Assembly: GCA_965153455.1 (NCBI GenBank)
Contig: OZ234497.1
Span: 9,114,001-9,178,000 of the forward strand
Direction of reading: 5' to 3'
Source: Sphagnum compactum
Lineage: Eukaryota; Bryophyta; Sphagnopsida; Sphagnales
DNA: 64,000 bases
Under the pieces are notes generated by a model that was given only the letters and a program-made list of their open reading frames with translations, had not been told where the DNA came from and searched no databases. Below are positions 37,051 through 51,239 of this stretch, piece after piece; position 1 is the stretch's first letter; every line of letters begins with the position of its first letter. The translations under genes were made by a program, and so were the position numbers.

Positions 37051-40000
37051 TTTTGGGTTGTCATTCATAACAAGGATTCTTCACCTCAAGGTGTTTGGTT
37101 TAGCCAAATGTAGTGTTTATTGTTCTTCAAAGGCATACGATGATTCACATAAGCTGAATGTGTCAATTTCTTTCGTCCATGTGTAGCCATTCCCCCAAGT
37201 CAACCCAATAATGTTGATGATTTGTGCATCCATCAATGGCCATGTAGTTCACATAATATAATTCTAATAGTCTTCAAGGTGGGTTAAAGGTGATAGAGAT
37301 TGCATGTGGGAATGGCCTATGGCATATTGATTGGTGCCCACCTAGTTCTGCAATCAAATATTCTATAATGCAAACAAATACAAGTGTCAAATGTGCAGCA
37401 AAGACTAATACACAAAATGACAAATGGGATTCCAATTCCATGTTATTTTGGTTTTTGGATTTAATTTCAAATGGAGCTCTAAATCATCATAAGCACTAGT
37501 TTTGTTTTGATGACTTAAGTTGTTGTGTAGGTGGGTTTGCATGAAAGTTCATTGTTGCAAGGCTACAAGTTTCGATTGCATGGCTAGTCCAGTAGGGTGT
37601 CAACTTGATTCAGAAAGAGGTATCATGTTTGGAAGATGTTGGGTTCCTTTTCGATTTTGAACATAGGAACAACCCTCAGAGTCTAAATCTAGAGGTTAGC
37701 CTTCTACAACAAACAATTACCAAGTGCTTATTATCTACATACATAATTTCATCAAGCTTGCAGATGCAAGTAGTTAGTTTATAACTTGTGGCAAAAAAGG
37801 TGAGATGACCTTTAATGTTCAAATTTACACAACGTACCAACAACTAGAAGACCAATAAATTATTCATCCCTATGACCATTTTGTTGCATGTAAATGTTTA
37901 GCCACGGCTTATGGACGAATCTACAACATACTTTCTAGCCACAAACATTACGATGTGACAGTTGGAAATTACCTTGAGTTCCTTTTGCATGTACTTTGTC
38001 ATAATATTAACAACTAATTTGGGCAAACGCAAAGCATGGGTGCAATGTAAACACATGTATCATATATATCCTATAGAACATAATGTATTGTGGATAAATT
38101 GAACAATTCATTCATTACCCCACCTAGAGTTGGGACAAGGTTTAACCTTTGTGGGTGCAAGTTAAAGCATGTGAGAACAAATGACATGATAATAAGGTTA
38201 CATTTATAGCAATTTTCTTGTGCCTATCTCATTTACACTATTCATATGAATATTTGTACAAAATACAATTCACTCTACTAAAATTAGTAGAGAAGTTCAA
38301 AGGACTATGTTAAAAGAACTAATTTAGTATTATTTGGTCAAGAAATTCAATTCTAAACTATGTTATGATTCCATCATTCTTAACAAAGCTAAATTGTTTC
38401 AATTGTGGTGAATGCTTCAAAGGTGGTGCATTCGGATTCTACAATAGGATTTGGTGATATTGTGAACCTTTTTGTTACATTTGTGATCAATTCCATTTGT
38501 CTTGAATCTCTAACTCCATCTAGCATTTCCATTCTTCAAAACCTCCCACTTTAATGTTACAAATCAAAAACACCATTTGAACAAATAAATACAATGATTG
38601 AAAGAGTAGTTGGTCTTTTCTTGTTAGACCTTTCTCCACATGGAAAAATATTTTAGGCCTCATCATGAAATATTTTGCCATATCACAATCCACGTGGCAT
38701 GGGAGACACATTAAATCCATGTGGCATAAAAATATTCCAATAATATTTGTTGATGTGGCATGGAATATGTTCCAAATATTTTTTCTTGATCCCTTGAGCT
38801 TCCTCACTAGGCATCCACTCATTGTTCATCACTTGTTGTTCACTTGTTAATGTCATTGATCCGAACATGTTATAAAAACGTCAAGTTTAATAGATTTCAA
38901 TGGAATAGACATAAATCAACAAGAGAAACATGAGCAACACATTCCAAAACTTACACCATAACAAATATTTCTCTTACAATCATCATAACATAATGGTCAT
39001 TAAAGACAACCCAAATCTCATAACATGCATGTTTCCCACCTTATTTCCTTTTGGAATTGATGCCTTTGAATTGAACAATAGACCCATGAAAGTATCATTA
39101 TAAATTCATGTGAAACATTTGAGGAATTTGGAAGAAAATCATTATCCATTTTCAAAACATCATTTATTTCCATTCTTTATATTTAACATAATACAACAAA
39201 AAAAAGAAAAGTCTTGGGGCTAAATTAACAATCATCAAACACAAATGAAAAACAACTTATCAATTTAAAATATAAACTATAGACTTTGGCAACATCATTA
39301 ATAATCCATAAAACATAAATTGCAAAAAGAAAAATTTGTAGTTTATTATGACATTTAATAGTTTACAATAAATATGTCATGGCATTTGGAAGTAGCCATG
39401 CAACACAAAAAGACCAAATTTTTAGTATGATAAACTTCGTGGGAACATTAAGTTTATTTTTCGTGCTCTAAATCTTGCATTCATTCATCATCCATTATTA
39501 GTGATTTTAAGTGGTCAAGACATAAATCTTGACTTATTCTATGACACAAACATGATGACCAAAAATGAACGGTGCAAGGATGTAATGATAAATCAAAAAG
39601 TTCTTGAGCTATATTTGTATATGCCATTGTCAATCCCATTTTCAAATACATGATACAATTGAAAGACACCAAAAAAAATCAAATAATAATATTTGAGTGT
39701 TTGGTCACATAAAAGCCCATTATGGCTGTTATGAAATTACAAAAAAATGGCATTTTACATACATTGTTGTGGTTTAACAATTCTTTGGATCCCAACACAT
39801 TAATACAATTGTTACATGATGATGATTTTTTTGGAAAAAATATGATCATATATTAAAATTATATAATTACACAAAATTTGATAATATAAAGTTCAACAAT
39901 GGTGGAAAAAAATCTTGATCACATACATCCTTGCACCACAGGGCCCCATGATACTAAAGATAAAACCTTTCTAGAATTATTTGAAAATGACATTTATAAA

Positions 40001-41905
40001 CTAATGAACACATGCAGTCAACACACATATAATTTAACATGTGCTATAAAACAGATCATGGAAATGCATCAAAAAAATTATGCACTTATATGGGTCCCTA
40101 CAACCTTTAATCAATGAAAAGCATCATCATTGAACATACAAAACTTATCAAACAGTGGAATCAAAAACTAAAACATGCATTTGAATACCAAATATTGATA
40201 CAACAACACCGGAATACTTACATCCATACTCATATAAGATAAACATATAACAAATATGAATCAAAATTCACATCCTAAAACACCTAATTTATGTTTAATG
40301 ACATTGATTCATATGATATCAAAAACGATATGAAAAATACAAGCTTCATCAATGAAACAAATGTTCATCCAACATTGTTAAATTAAAAAATGATAAAGGA
40401 AATAAGATAAACTAAAGAATCTACAAACTACTTTATTTAAAAACTTCATTGAAAGCACATCAAATAAACAAATATTGCAATATGTAAAGGGAGCTACGAG
40501 TACTAGAAAAACTCAAATGATTAAAGTAGTCCAAAACTATTTTCTAAGTACACAAAACAAATAAAAACAAAAAGTTATGACATACATTACAAATGAAACC
40601 TTATTAATAAACAAGACAACAATCCATGCTTTATTAGGATTATCAATTGACAAACACACTAGTGTAAACAACCAACTTCAATAATGGACATATGGCCAAA
40701 AATCCAATTCGTCATAATTGATGAAATATCAATGGTAGGGTTGTATATTACTTACCATGGTGCATATAAAAACTACATAGATTAAAATGTAACATTTTAC
40801 CATTTGGAGGAATCAACATAATGTTCATGGTAAAGCGCGCTTTCAAAGAAGGAACGTCATTTTCAAGTTTTTGCAATTTTCACTAATAAATGACACACCA
40901 CTATATTCAACACACATCTAATTGATTTTTTCATTTATAAAATCAACTCAAAAAAAGGCCACAGGAAATTTTTGGGAAAATTACATGCAACCAAACAATG
41001 TCATATTCATGGAACAAATGAGACAAAACAAAAACACATAATGTGCTAAACTTCTGGAAAACCTAAGAACCAAAAATATTTTAGAATTAAAATTTGAAAT
41101 ATTAAAAACATGTTTTCCATCTAATTTATATGTCAACTTAATTGACAATCCCAGGAATGCAGTAACCTTCATAGTACCTTACAAGTTGCAACAAATAATG
41201 AAATGTTACAAACCATTACATGATAGATATCCATTCAATAATGTTGAAACAAAAATGTTACGTTATCGTTGCAATTAACACATAAAAAAAAACCCAATAT
41301 GCAATGACATCAAATACACTATAAGGCAAATAATATCCATTATAACTCAATATTTAGTGCCTTCATTTAAAATCTAAAAAGGAAGGAAAGTGATTGTAAC
41401 CCAAAAAAAAAGTCCAAAACCAAGAATTGCTAACAAAAACATCAATTACATAAAATGTTTTAGTCAATTTCAATTAATTCATAAACAAACACATAAATTT
41501 ACAAAACATCACTTGACGAATTCCCTACAAATGTCATTTCAATAACACCCATTTCAAGAAGCTTCCAATATCACCATCAAATATTTGAACAAACACATCC
41601 AATAATTTCACAATCAATAGATATTGCATTAGCTTTTTATTTAATAAACTTCAAAACACAAGGACAAACATTTGACCATTTGATCATAGGCCTTTGCCGA
41701 TCACTCGATAATATTCAACTTAATATGCACAACATCTACATAGCATTATCATATTTACGTTCCATAAATGAACTAATAATCGTATGAGATATCACTATAC
41801 AAGATGTAAGCAAAACTAAATTTTAAAAAGGATCAATATAAATGGTAACACCTATTTCAAAACATGATATAATTAAACAAAAATAAAAACATTGCACATT
41901 GAGAT
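37051..41905. other. AT-rich intergenic, nothing assigned
   Basis: This is nearly 5 kb of low-GC DNA. Small frames (38,520-38,822 minus; 39,899-40,117 plus; 40,981-41,172 minus) have no recognisable family. The strand and spacing would allow parts of it to belong to the transposon whose protease relic follows. Confidence 0.45.
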
Positions 41906-42430
41906 TTGACAACACAAAAAATTAATTATATAAAAGAAGATTTAGATGACGATATAATTGATAATAATATTGTTAACTATTGGCACAAAAATTTCCAATT
42001 AACCATAAACGATGAAAACATCCTCCTAAATCCTTTAAGATGGTTGAATGACCAACATATGGCAACAATGATGCAAATGTTATATGTTAAAAAACTACAA
42101 CCATTAGGATACAAACAACACACATATGCAACCATAAGAGTCATACATAGATACTTATCAAATTGTTTACAACACCTTTTCATAAACAAAAGCGATTAGA
42201 TTTTAGTATAAATACATGTATCCACACTAAACTTACATTGCACAATATATGATTCAAACACATTAACATCGAAAAATTTACGAGACGATACCATGCAATT
42301 AAGAATTAAAATAATTAATGTCAAACATTTCTTATATACATATGCAAATGTCATGCAACAGCCATATGGTTCATCTTGTGGGCTTTTTACAATAGAATTT
42401 GCAATTGATATAGTAGTTGGATCAACCTAA
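41906..42430 (+). pseudogene. Decayed Ulp1-like (C48) cysteine protease of a DNA transposon
   Basis: A single reading frame from 41,906 to the stop at 42,428-42,430 is broken by two stops (42,197-42,199 and 42,209-42,211). Landmarks of the SUMO-protease-like C48 fold appear in order: PLRWLNDQHM near the front; the segment LHCTIYDSNTL, where the Asp of the triad is expected; and VMQQPYGSSCGLFTIEFA, with the oxyanion Gln and nucleophile Cys. The His-Trp expected before the first sheet reads Asp-stop, so the enzyme is dead. C48 proteases of this size are carried by several plant DNA-transposon groups, such as some Mutator-like elements. No terminal repeats could be assigned to it. Confidence 0.7.
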
Positions 42431-45019
42431 AACAATTTATCTACATTGGCCAAAAAATGTGGTTGTATTTCCACACAAATATAAATAATAAAAACAAATA
42501 TCCATTCCCCAAACACATACCACATAGTTAAATGTCATTAGTAGTGTGCAACCTTAATGGTTTTTAAAATACTTATAATTGATGCAACATTAAAAAAAAA
42601 GATAAAGATAACAAATAGTTCTTGGAATCATGTTTTGTTTTTGCAAATTTTTATATTAGAAAAATGGAATTTTTTTCTTGAAAAATGGAAAGATTAGTTG
42701 ATTTTAAATTAGGAAAAAAAAATTCCCATAAAAGTTGCACCTTAAATTTCTCAATTCTAGGTTACAAAAATCTCAAAATGTTGTTGACAAACAAAAATCA
42801 CTTCTTGTAATCAAAATATAATTTACAATAAACCTTAGTAGTTGCTTCAACATTAATTATATTATTTGTAAGAATGTTGAAAATTTCAGAAATATGTCTT
42901 TTCTAAGGAAAATAGAAAATCTTTTTGAATACATAGGAAACTTTTTTTGACATGCAATTTTCAAATTTAGCTAATTATTTAACGTACCTATGATGAAGTT
43001 GTTCATGCATTACTATAATATTCATGACCCAATTCACAATGTTTTTTTCTTGTGGTGAAATTTTACACCTTCGAAATTTTTGAAAAAAAAAAAACAAGAA
43101 TATTGTCACACATTCCTTGTGTTTATAAGAAAAATTTTTGAAAACTTTGAGAACTTTTTGGGGGAAAAATTTGTTGATTGTTTTTTTAGTTTTGGGTTTA
43201 GGGCTATCCAAATAATATAAAAGTGGCAACAAGCTTTGCTATGGTTCCAATGTTTTGTGGTGTTGATTTCTTTTGTAAGTTTGATACCCTTTTATAGGTT
43301 TTCGCTGGTTAAAATGTTTTGCTACTTTGATTGTTTTGCTTAAATAATCATAATGTGTTTTGATTGATGTTTGATCTTATTGAAATGTTTTGTTGTTTTG
43401 CCTATCTTAGACCCTTGATATATTGTGGATTTGGCTAAAAACTTGGTTGCAAATGGTCTTGCATAATGTTAATACCCTTGGATTGATTTTTGGTTTGATT
43501 GAAATGTTATGTTCCCTTGATTATGTTGCTTATTATTAATAAATACCCTTTGAATGATCTTTTTTTTGGTTGAAATATTTTGTTGCTTTGATTTTCCTAA
43601 CTTATCTTAATACCCACTTATTAGAAGATGAATAATGTTTCAATCTAGAAAAATTGTGATACATTACTCCAAGCTTAAAATTGAAGAATGAATCCAAAGC
43701 AAAAAGTTACAATTTGTATTGATTTTCTTTAAAATAATAAATTTTCATGGGAAATTATTTTGCACCTTCAAATCCTTTCTTATTTTCTTTCATCATACTT
43801 TAAGAAATTCAAGTACTCATTCTCCAAAACAAGTTTATTAATAAATATATATTTAGAGTTGTCCCCAATTTAGTCCCTTAATTTTGATTTCATCCTCATT
43901 TTTTGGGTATCTTTAAAGTCCCCCCATCAAGGACCAAAATCTGAAATTAGAAATCAACTAGGGACTTCACAAGGAATGGTTGAAGAAGCTCTTCCCAAGT
44001 CTTCCTTGGTGAGATTGCAATCTAAATGTTACATCCTCTCTATTGTTAAGGAGAAGGTAGATTTTGTTGTTTCCTAGGAATTATATATATAAGGAAGTTA
44101 GGAATGCAAGGATTAGAATTGAGTCACTAAATGAAGAGTTGGATGATTTTAATGGTAGAGGAATAGTAGCCTTCTATGCATGCACACATTCTATATTGTG
44201 TTGCATGCACCGAAAAATTCATAGAGAAGGGAAATTGACTTGACAAGGCTTTTATATCATGATACAACAAGCAACAAAGCTTAGATAGCTTAACCACTTT
44301 GTAAATGTTGTTGTGTGAGATGAACCTTAACATGCATACAATTCCATGAATGATGCAATGTGCAAGTGCTCTCTCCTACATGTGTGTGTAATTTGTCACA
44401 GAAAGGAGGTCAATGAAAAAGAAACATGATGATGCTCAATAGTAGCATGAAAAGCTCAAAATCAAGGAATAATTAATCGTCTAAAGAGCACATATAGAAG
44501 AAGTCCAATGGGGGAAGGGGGGCATTGCAAGAATGGAAATTGTGGTTATATATATTTTTAAAAACAGCAGTAGTTTCACTTTTGAGCTATCCAAAAAGTT
44601 GTGCAACTAACAAGTTGTTCACACCCTCATTGCAACTCCATGAGCTATTCACACCCTCCATTGCAACTTGCTTTTATGAGTTCTTGCATTTAAAACAACA
44701 AGCTTATCTCTCTTGAACCATTAGTTTCGCAACTCCCTCTCATATGACCTTCTTCGACAAGCACAAAAGGTCACACACTGGCAAGGGGATTTGTGTGTTT
44801 CTTGTGAAAGTCAATCCTTCACACAAATAATAAAACAAGGAGATTGGGGATCAAAACTAGGATTTCACCCCAAAAAAATGCAAAATCCTATTTAGTCTTT
44901 GTTATTTTCGTTTGGAGTTGATGAACCCCTATTACAGATTTTCTCCCTAGTTGGGTACAAATAAGGGGTTCTAGTGCTCAATATCACTTTCCCAATATTT
45001 ATGTATGAAGCAAGGTAAT
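42431..45019. other. AT-rich intergenic with a degenerate TTG-rich repeat
   Basis: From about 43,280 to 43,620, three or four diverged units of roughly 80 bp share the landmarks ATTGAAATGTT.TGTT, TTGATT.T.TT.CTTAT and AATACCC. The rest shows nothing recognisable. Confidence 0.5.
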
Positions 45020-45440
45020 TTGTTTTGTTTTGTCACATTTAGATCTCCCATACCACGGAGCCTCATGTTTTGTTCTTGGTATCTTTGGAAAGCTCTTGAT
45101 GAGTAAGGGTGCACTGACTTTGGCTTGAGATTCTTTGGACCTACCATGTGGAAGCTATTGATTATTGAACCATTTTTTCAATGAAAATTAAATAAAATCG
45201 AAACTGAAAAATGTATTCGAATTTGGAAGCTATCTTGGTGTAGTTGGAAAGCCCTGGGTGAGTCAGATTTAATAGAGTTTATTTCAAAAGTTTCGGAGCT
45301 AAGGTGTGGAAAATAAATGCTTTTTGAGTGGATTTTGTTGCTGAAAATTCAAACAAATTGCAAAAATTGGGTTTGGGAGGAAAAATCAGTTGAACCCTCG
45401 ATGTGTTCACACTTGCACCAACAGCACAGGCTACACTAGT
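45020..45440 (+). repeat. Dispersed repeat R, copy 2
   Basis: It is homologous to 131-680, in the same order and orientation, ending in the shared ACAGGCTACACTAGT. See copy 1 for the landmarks. The copies differ by indels and many substitutions. Confidence 0.65.
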
Positions 45441-45865
45441 CTTTATTATTATACCACTCAAAAGAACAAACATGGGTCAAACTAGATACTCGTACTTGTT
45501 CATATGCATTCTAACAACTCGGGTTCTTATGCGGTCTTTTCTCAAGGGGGTGAAAAGTATGTACTTTCACATAAATACTCTCCGAACTTCAACGTACAAA
45601 TTTGTTATGTGGACATTTTCTGTGACAATTTTGTTATGCAAGAACTTGTTCCAGACAAATGTGTTGCGGGATTTGGAATTCATCCATGAAAAATCTTCTA
45701 GATAGGTAGATGCACCAGGTTTTGATTTTGAATTCCTTTATCTTACTTAGAGAATGAACTTGTTGCTTTGGATATCCAACTCCTAAAATTTCAACTCTCA
45801 CAACAAATCCACATTTCTTCCAAATTTGTTCACATCATGTGGAAATGGGTCAAATGGGTTTCATT

Positions 45866-45905
45866 CATGGCTGGGTTTGGGTTTGGGGTGGGGGGTGGGG
45901 TGTGG
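45866..45905 (+). other. G-run cluster, possible quadruplex
   Basis: Five or more runs of three to six G occur within about 40 bp on the plus strand, in a region that is otherwise AT-rich. The spacing satisfies the usual G3N1-7 quadruplex rule. No adjacent gene is evident. Confidence 0.6.
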
Positions 45906-46140
45906 GCATCTTGTTATTATGGTACCATCTCTTTGAGAAAAGTAGAGCACTCATCTGAGAGACTTAATCTCAACAAAGTAGACTTAATCTTGGCTTATTG
46001 GGAACAGAGCTAATCTTGGCTTATTGGGATTAGCTTTATTGAAAACCACAAAGAGGCTGAGTTTTACTCTGTCTTTCTTTTTTCCTGAGCGCCTCCAGTG
46101 CTTACATAGATTTTCACTGCTCCTACCTCGTCAGCTACAT

Positions 46141-46349
46141 ACAATTCCTCTCGAATGTTCTGCATGAAATGTTGAGATTCAGCATTTTGTATTAAGTTTC
46201 AGCATTTCATACTGAGATTTAATAAAATTTCCTTACTTTCTGCTACTACAATTCCTCTCGAATGTTGTGCATGAAATGTTGAGATTCAGCATTTCGTACT
46301 GAGTTTCAGCATTTCATACTGAGATTTAATAAAATTTCCTTACTTTTCC
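46141..46349. repeat. Tandem duplication, 107-bp period
   Basis: Two units starting ACAATTCCTCTCGAATGTT at 46,141 and 46,248 differ by only a few bases, so the duplication is young. Each unit contains two inner near-repeats, (A/T)TTCAGCATTT.(G/A)TA.T.AG, about 22 bp apart. Confidence 0.95.
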
Positions 46350-47514
46350 GAATACCTGTAAAAGAGGAGTTAGGGGGTGAAAGGAGGCCCAAAGACAAGG
46401 GTGACTTTATGATATCTCTAATTTACTCTCAGTTAGTTTGCTGTGCGGAAAGTAGTAGACTACCTAGTTGCAAATGAAGTTGTGTGTGTGTGTGCACACG
46501 AGACTTGCACAAAGATAAGAGGATTGGAATGGATTTGGGTGTGTGGAGCCTACGAGGTGTGAAGCAGATAAGAGAGGGGATTCTCTGACTCACTTTGTAT
46601 TCGGGTCCCACATTCTCACCAACATGAGGTCTGTATACTTCCTATGAGCAGTCATGTTTTGTAACAAACAAAATTCTGACCTTTTTGCTACTTTTTATGA
46701 GGATCGAAAACTCACACTCCTTCCATTGGCACCCATCTCTTCTCTTCTCTTCTCTTATTAATCCTTCTACCTCTTTTCATACCGTTACTAGTACTACCTT
46801 GGCAGCTTCCACACGAACGAACCATATTATTTGTAAAATATATTGATTTTTAAAATAATAATTTTCAAATATATCCAAGAAATCTTTTTGTGAAGGAAAA
46901 CAAAAACTTTTTGGAGAATATTTAAGATTTTTTTTTTCAACCTGAATTCTTCAAAATTAATTAATTACTTAATTAATTATTCAAGGGTGTTCACTGTTGA
47001 AGCTGGCCTCTATCATCGTATTCTATTTATTGCCACACCTTGAGAACCATGCGCATCAGAAAAAGGACAATTTGTGCACAAAAAAATTACACTCATCATC
47101 CATCTCTCATGGTGTGCTGGTGGCTGTTGGTTCATGCTGGCCAGTAATCAATACCCATAGCCTTGGGTCAATTTTCACATTGACAAAATGAATATATACT
47201 TTTCACAAATTAATTCATTTTTTAATCTTGAATTATTATTTTTCCATGATCTATTATGATATTTTCATATAGTAATCAAATTATTCAGAGTGTAGCCTAT
47301 GTTATTTATAGTGATTTTCAACATATCAACTTCATAGTTTGAGACAAATTGGTTTCACTATTTTGAGGATTATTTAATGATGAAGCTGACCTTAAGGTAA
47401 TGTATACCTTTTCATAACCATGGCAGAGATTTGGTTGTTGTGCATGCTCTAAACTTTGTGTGTGCTTGTAGTGAAGAGAAAGTATGCTAGTTCTCTCTCC
47501 ATATTCTACTATTA
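46350..47514. other. Intergenic, nothing assigned
   Basis: A short TG repeat (46,481-46,492) and a TTAATTAA-rich palindromic stretch at about 46,955-46,980 are the only distinctive items. Confidence 0.45.
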
Positions 47515-47630
47515 AGGGAGGTAGTTTGTATGTTTTGTCACATTGAGATTTCCCAAACCATCGGGCTTGTTACATCTTTGGTACCATTGAAAAGCCCTTG
47601 ATGAGTAAGGGCGCACCTTGTTGATTTTAT
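47515..47630 (+). repeat. Dispersed repeat R, copy 3 (5' part only)
   Basis: It matches the start of copy 2: TTTGTCACAT..AGAT.TCCCA.ACCA..G, TCTTTGG.A, AAAGC.CTTGATGAGTAAGGG.GCAC. The similarity stops there, so this is a truncated copy lying 2.5 kb from copy 2 in the same orientation. Confidence 0.65.
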
Positions 47631-50600
47631 AATGTTTAAACTAGCATTTTTTTTTTTGGTGGCAAATTTTCACCATGATATGACCAAAAAATAAAATCAT
47701 GCAAAGAGCCTTAAGGATAATGAACCATCATTGTTTTAAAAAGTTGTCAAAATTCAATGATGGAGAAAGGGTGTGTAACCATCTTGTTGGTGGATGATTC
47801 TAATTAGGTGTTTCCTGAAGCGACTATAATGCATGTGTTGGATACTAGATGACACATAAGGGCACAATTTCCATCGTCATTCCACTCCTCCCCAACATGT
47901 TGCATCACATGTACACATGAAATCTCTGTACCAAAGTTCGTTGTGAGTATTGATATAGGATATTAAGTCAATAGTATTGTAGTAAGATGAGATTTCATCA
48001 CATTAAGGTGTCCTATTGAATGTTTAAGAAAGCTCCAAAGTTGCAACATCAATGGATGTTAGATGTAAAGATCTTGAGCAAACTTACATTTGATCCAAGT
48101 TGAAGGTCTTCATGTTCCAAATTGAAATTCATTGTTGCAAGTTGCACATGTATCACTTGTATTTTTGTACTGATTTTTGTAGTTTGTAGTGGTGCAATGG
48201 AGAAACATCAAACTCACAAGCAACTTATGGGAATAAAAAGCATGCATTTTTTATGGATTTTACAGTGTTATTATGTATAGCAAGCCTTCTTTCTTTTTCT
48301 ATCTTGTCTTTGCTTGTTCAATAAGTTTATGCAAAAAACCCATGCTTCCTTGAATGACTCCATCCAAGCTTGAAATCTATTTCCTTTTATTTATATGTTG
48401 GTGTTTCCTTTTCCTACATGTTGCACATGTGTGTCTTTGTATGTGGGCCATTACTTTCGGTCTTTGAAATTGTTGTTGACTTTGAATACTTTTAGAACTA
48501 TCTTCAATCTTGCATTTGTAAAAATTGTTGTTTCCTTAGGTCCTTGCTAGCAAAAGGAACTTTATTGAAGTTCACTTGAGTGTGGGTCATGTCTATAAAG
48601 CTTTTATGTTTTATCATATTCTCAAATTTGTTCTATTATATTGATCATGGCTATGAACCTCTAAGTCCCAATTGTGTTATGATTGCCAATTTTTCTTCCT
48701 TCTTTCCCACTATAGCACCCTTTAAAATTTCAACAAAATTCAAGTTTTTAAAAAAAAAACGTTGTTTAGAATGATCCTTTCTATCAATCCTAATTGTAGC
48801 AATTCTAACCTCACTTTTGAAAATGGGATAAAATCAATGTATTTGCCGCATGTGAGTTTGACTCTTGTGATCACAAAGAAATCTTTTTGAAATATTCTTG
48901 TCACGTATACAAAAATATTTTCTCTATGTGGCAAAATATTCCATCTACATTAATGGAATATTCTAATCACGAAACCATATTCTCCTAACTTTGTTTAAGT
49001 GTAAGAATAAGATGATGTAAATAAACCACCCAATATTGTGTTGTGCATTATTAGTCAATATTTAACTAACACATTCAATCCGATGTGTGATTTCTCACAA
49101 AATGAAACATGATTCATATCTAACAAATTTATGAATCAACATTAATCCAATCTTTTAACAAATGAAAACATATTAAATCAAAATAATAACAACTTGCACA
49201 ATTTTTGGCCTTAGAGTGAAACACATAACATTATTTTGAATGTTACAATGGACACAGTTTCTTTAAAAAATTGGTGTCACTTTTTATTATTACTCCTACT
49301 TTTGTAAAAGTTATAAAACAAATCAATAAGCGATGAACTTCATTGTAATTCTAAGTCAAGAAATGAATGAAAATTTCAAATTCCCCATAAAACATGACAT
49401 GTTGCAACACATTGTACATGTGTTTACATAGCACCCATTTCCCTTGTTTCCCCAATGAGCTTGAAATCATAATCACAAAATCCATGCAAGTGCAAGTTGT
49501 GAAGTTCCCAATTGTAACTTCATATTGCTTCTTTCTAAAGTTTTGCCATTGTTAACAAGTTTTTCTATTCCTATAAAGTTTTCAGCTTTTGATTTTCCTA
49601 GTAACAGGCTCTACAAATACAGTTAAAATTAGAAATCTAAATCTATGTATAATTTCTAAATAACAAGTATTCAAATTGCTAAAATTTTAAAGAAAAAATT
49701 ACTGAAAAAACAAACTACTTCATGTTTCTTCAAAGTGAAAGAAGAAAAAACATAAAACCAAAAGTTCAAAGTTCAATCAAAAATTGGTTCAAACCAAATC
49801 TATCCTCCTAGTTTTTTACAATTTAATTCAAAAGTTAATTTGTCCAAATGAACCATTTAAACAATCATTAGCTAGTATAAGCACTTATAATCCAAAAAAT
49901 TCAAAAAGTTATAACATGTTTAACTACTTGTCCAATTAAGTACTTATTCTACCAACCACTTGTTGTAAAGACTACCAGTTGATTAACTACTTGTCAACCT
50001 ATCTATTAACCTAATGTAATGTTACTTGTCAGGTTCTTTGACCGGATGGGTTCTATCACAAGTTAAGTTAAGTTAAGTAACTTGTTAGATTACCTATTAC
50101 AAAATCTAGGTAACATCCACATAAATTATTGTAAATTCATCCATATCAACAAGTGGGAACCTTTAATCACCTAGCTTGAAAATCTTTACAAGAAACCAAC
50201 TAGCCTCCCACTGAATGTAGTGTTGTTTTAACATAGTAAATGGTAGTGCATGGTGAACAACCTTCCCATTCTGTGTTGGCGGCCATGACATTGCATTCGC
50301 TGGTCAATTTATTGAAATGAAAATTTCCCCACCAAACATATTTCAAAGATGGATAGGTTTTCATTTATTGAGAACAAAGCCTATTTTCTCAAGAGATTTC
50401 ACATCATATTATGTTCATCTTATGCAAGATTGGTCCCTTTTTTACGTAGGCTAAATAGACAGAATTGTTGATTTGTTGATTGCATTATTACACTTCGTAT
50501 CCCCACACAATGATTTATATCATTTGCATAGAACTAGAACTTGTGAAGTTTGAGGGACACACCTATGAATTGAGACAACAAACTTGAATAAGTAGGGGCA

Positions 50601-51239
50601 AAAACACCAATGGCAGTCAACTTGGTAATTATCCTTGCAGTAAGGCCTCATAGTTTTTTGCAATGTTGAACACTAGACGTGTGAGGAAAGGGGACATCAT
50701 TTTATATTCCATAGTTCATCCGCATAGAGCTTCCAAGACCTCAACACCTCCATCAGTGATATCCACAACCTCATATCAATTAACACTACATGAAGGTCGT
50801 TCAATTTGCACATGCCATTTTTTTGTTTGGGTGTTGACACATGGGTGAGAAAAATTGTCACGACCATGCCTATGTGAATCCCTTTTTGATCCTAAAAGTA
50901 AGTTTGCCTTCTATGGCAAGAAGCAAAGATTCTTCCCCTTCCATGTGTGCAATTCTATTTATGAAATATGAGCCTAGTGCATATTTCATAATTGCTTATG
51001 CAAGTTGTTTCAAGTCACTAGATTGAGTTGTTTTACACATGATACATTCACTCCTATCAGGCCCTTGACCTGATGGACCACCCTTCTTGAAATAATAATA
51101 CAATGTTGTAACTTATTTGCTTCAAAGCTTGAACATAATCATCATAATTTGTAATGTACAAACAAGATCCCCTTTTCCTGAATTGTTGAAGCCATATGTT
51201 ATGCATTGTTTCTTAGAAGTTGCAAGTGGGCATTTCCAG
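47631..51239. other. AT-rich intergenic, nothing assigned
   Basis: No coding family, tandem array or RNA gene was recognised in these 3.6 kb. Confidence 0.45.

Noticed and set aside
45020-47630. Repeat R copies 2 and 3 as an LTR pair
   Set aside because: Copy 3 is truncated, the interval has no polyprotein remnant, and no primer-binding site or polypurine tract was seen.
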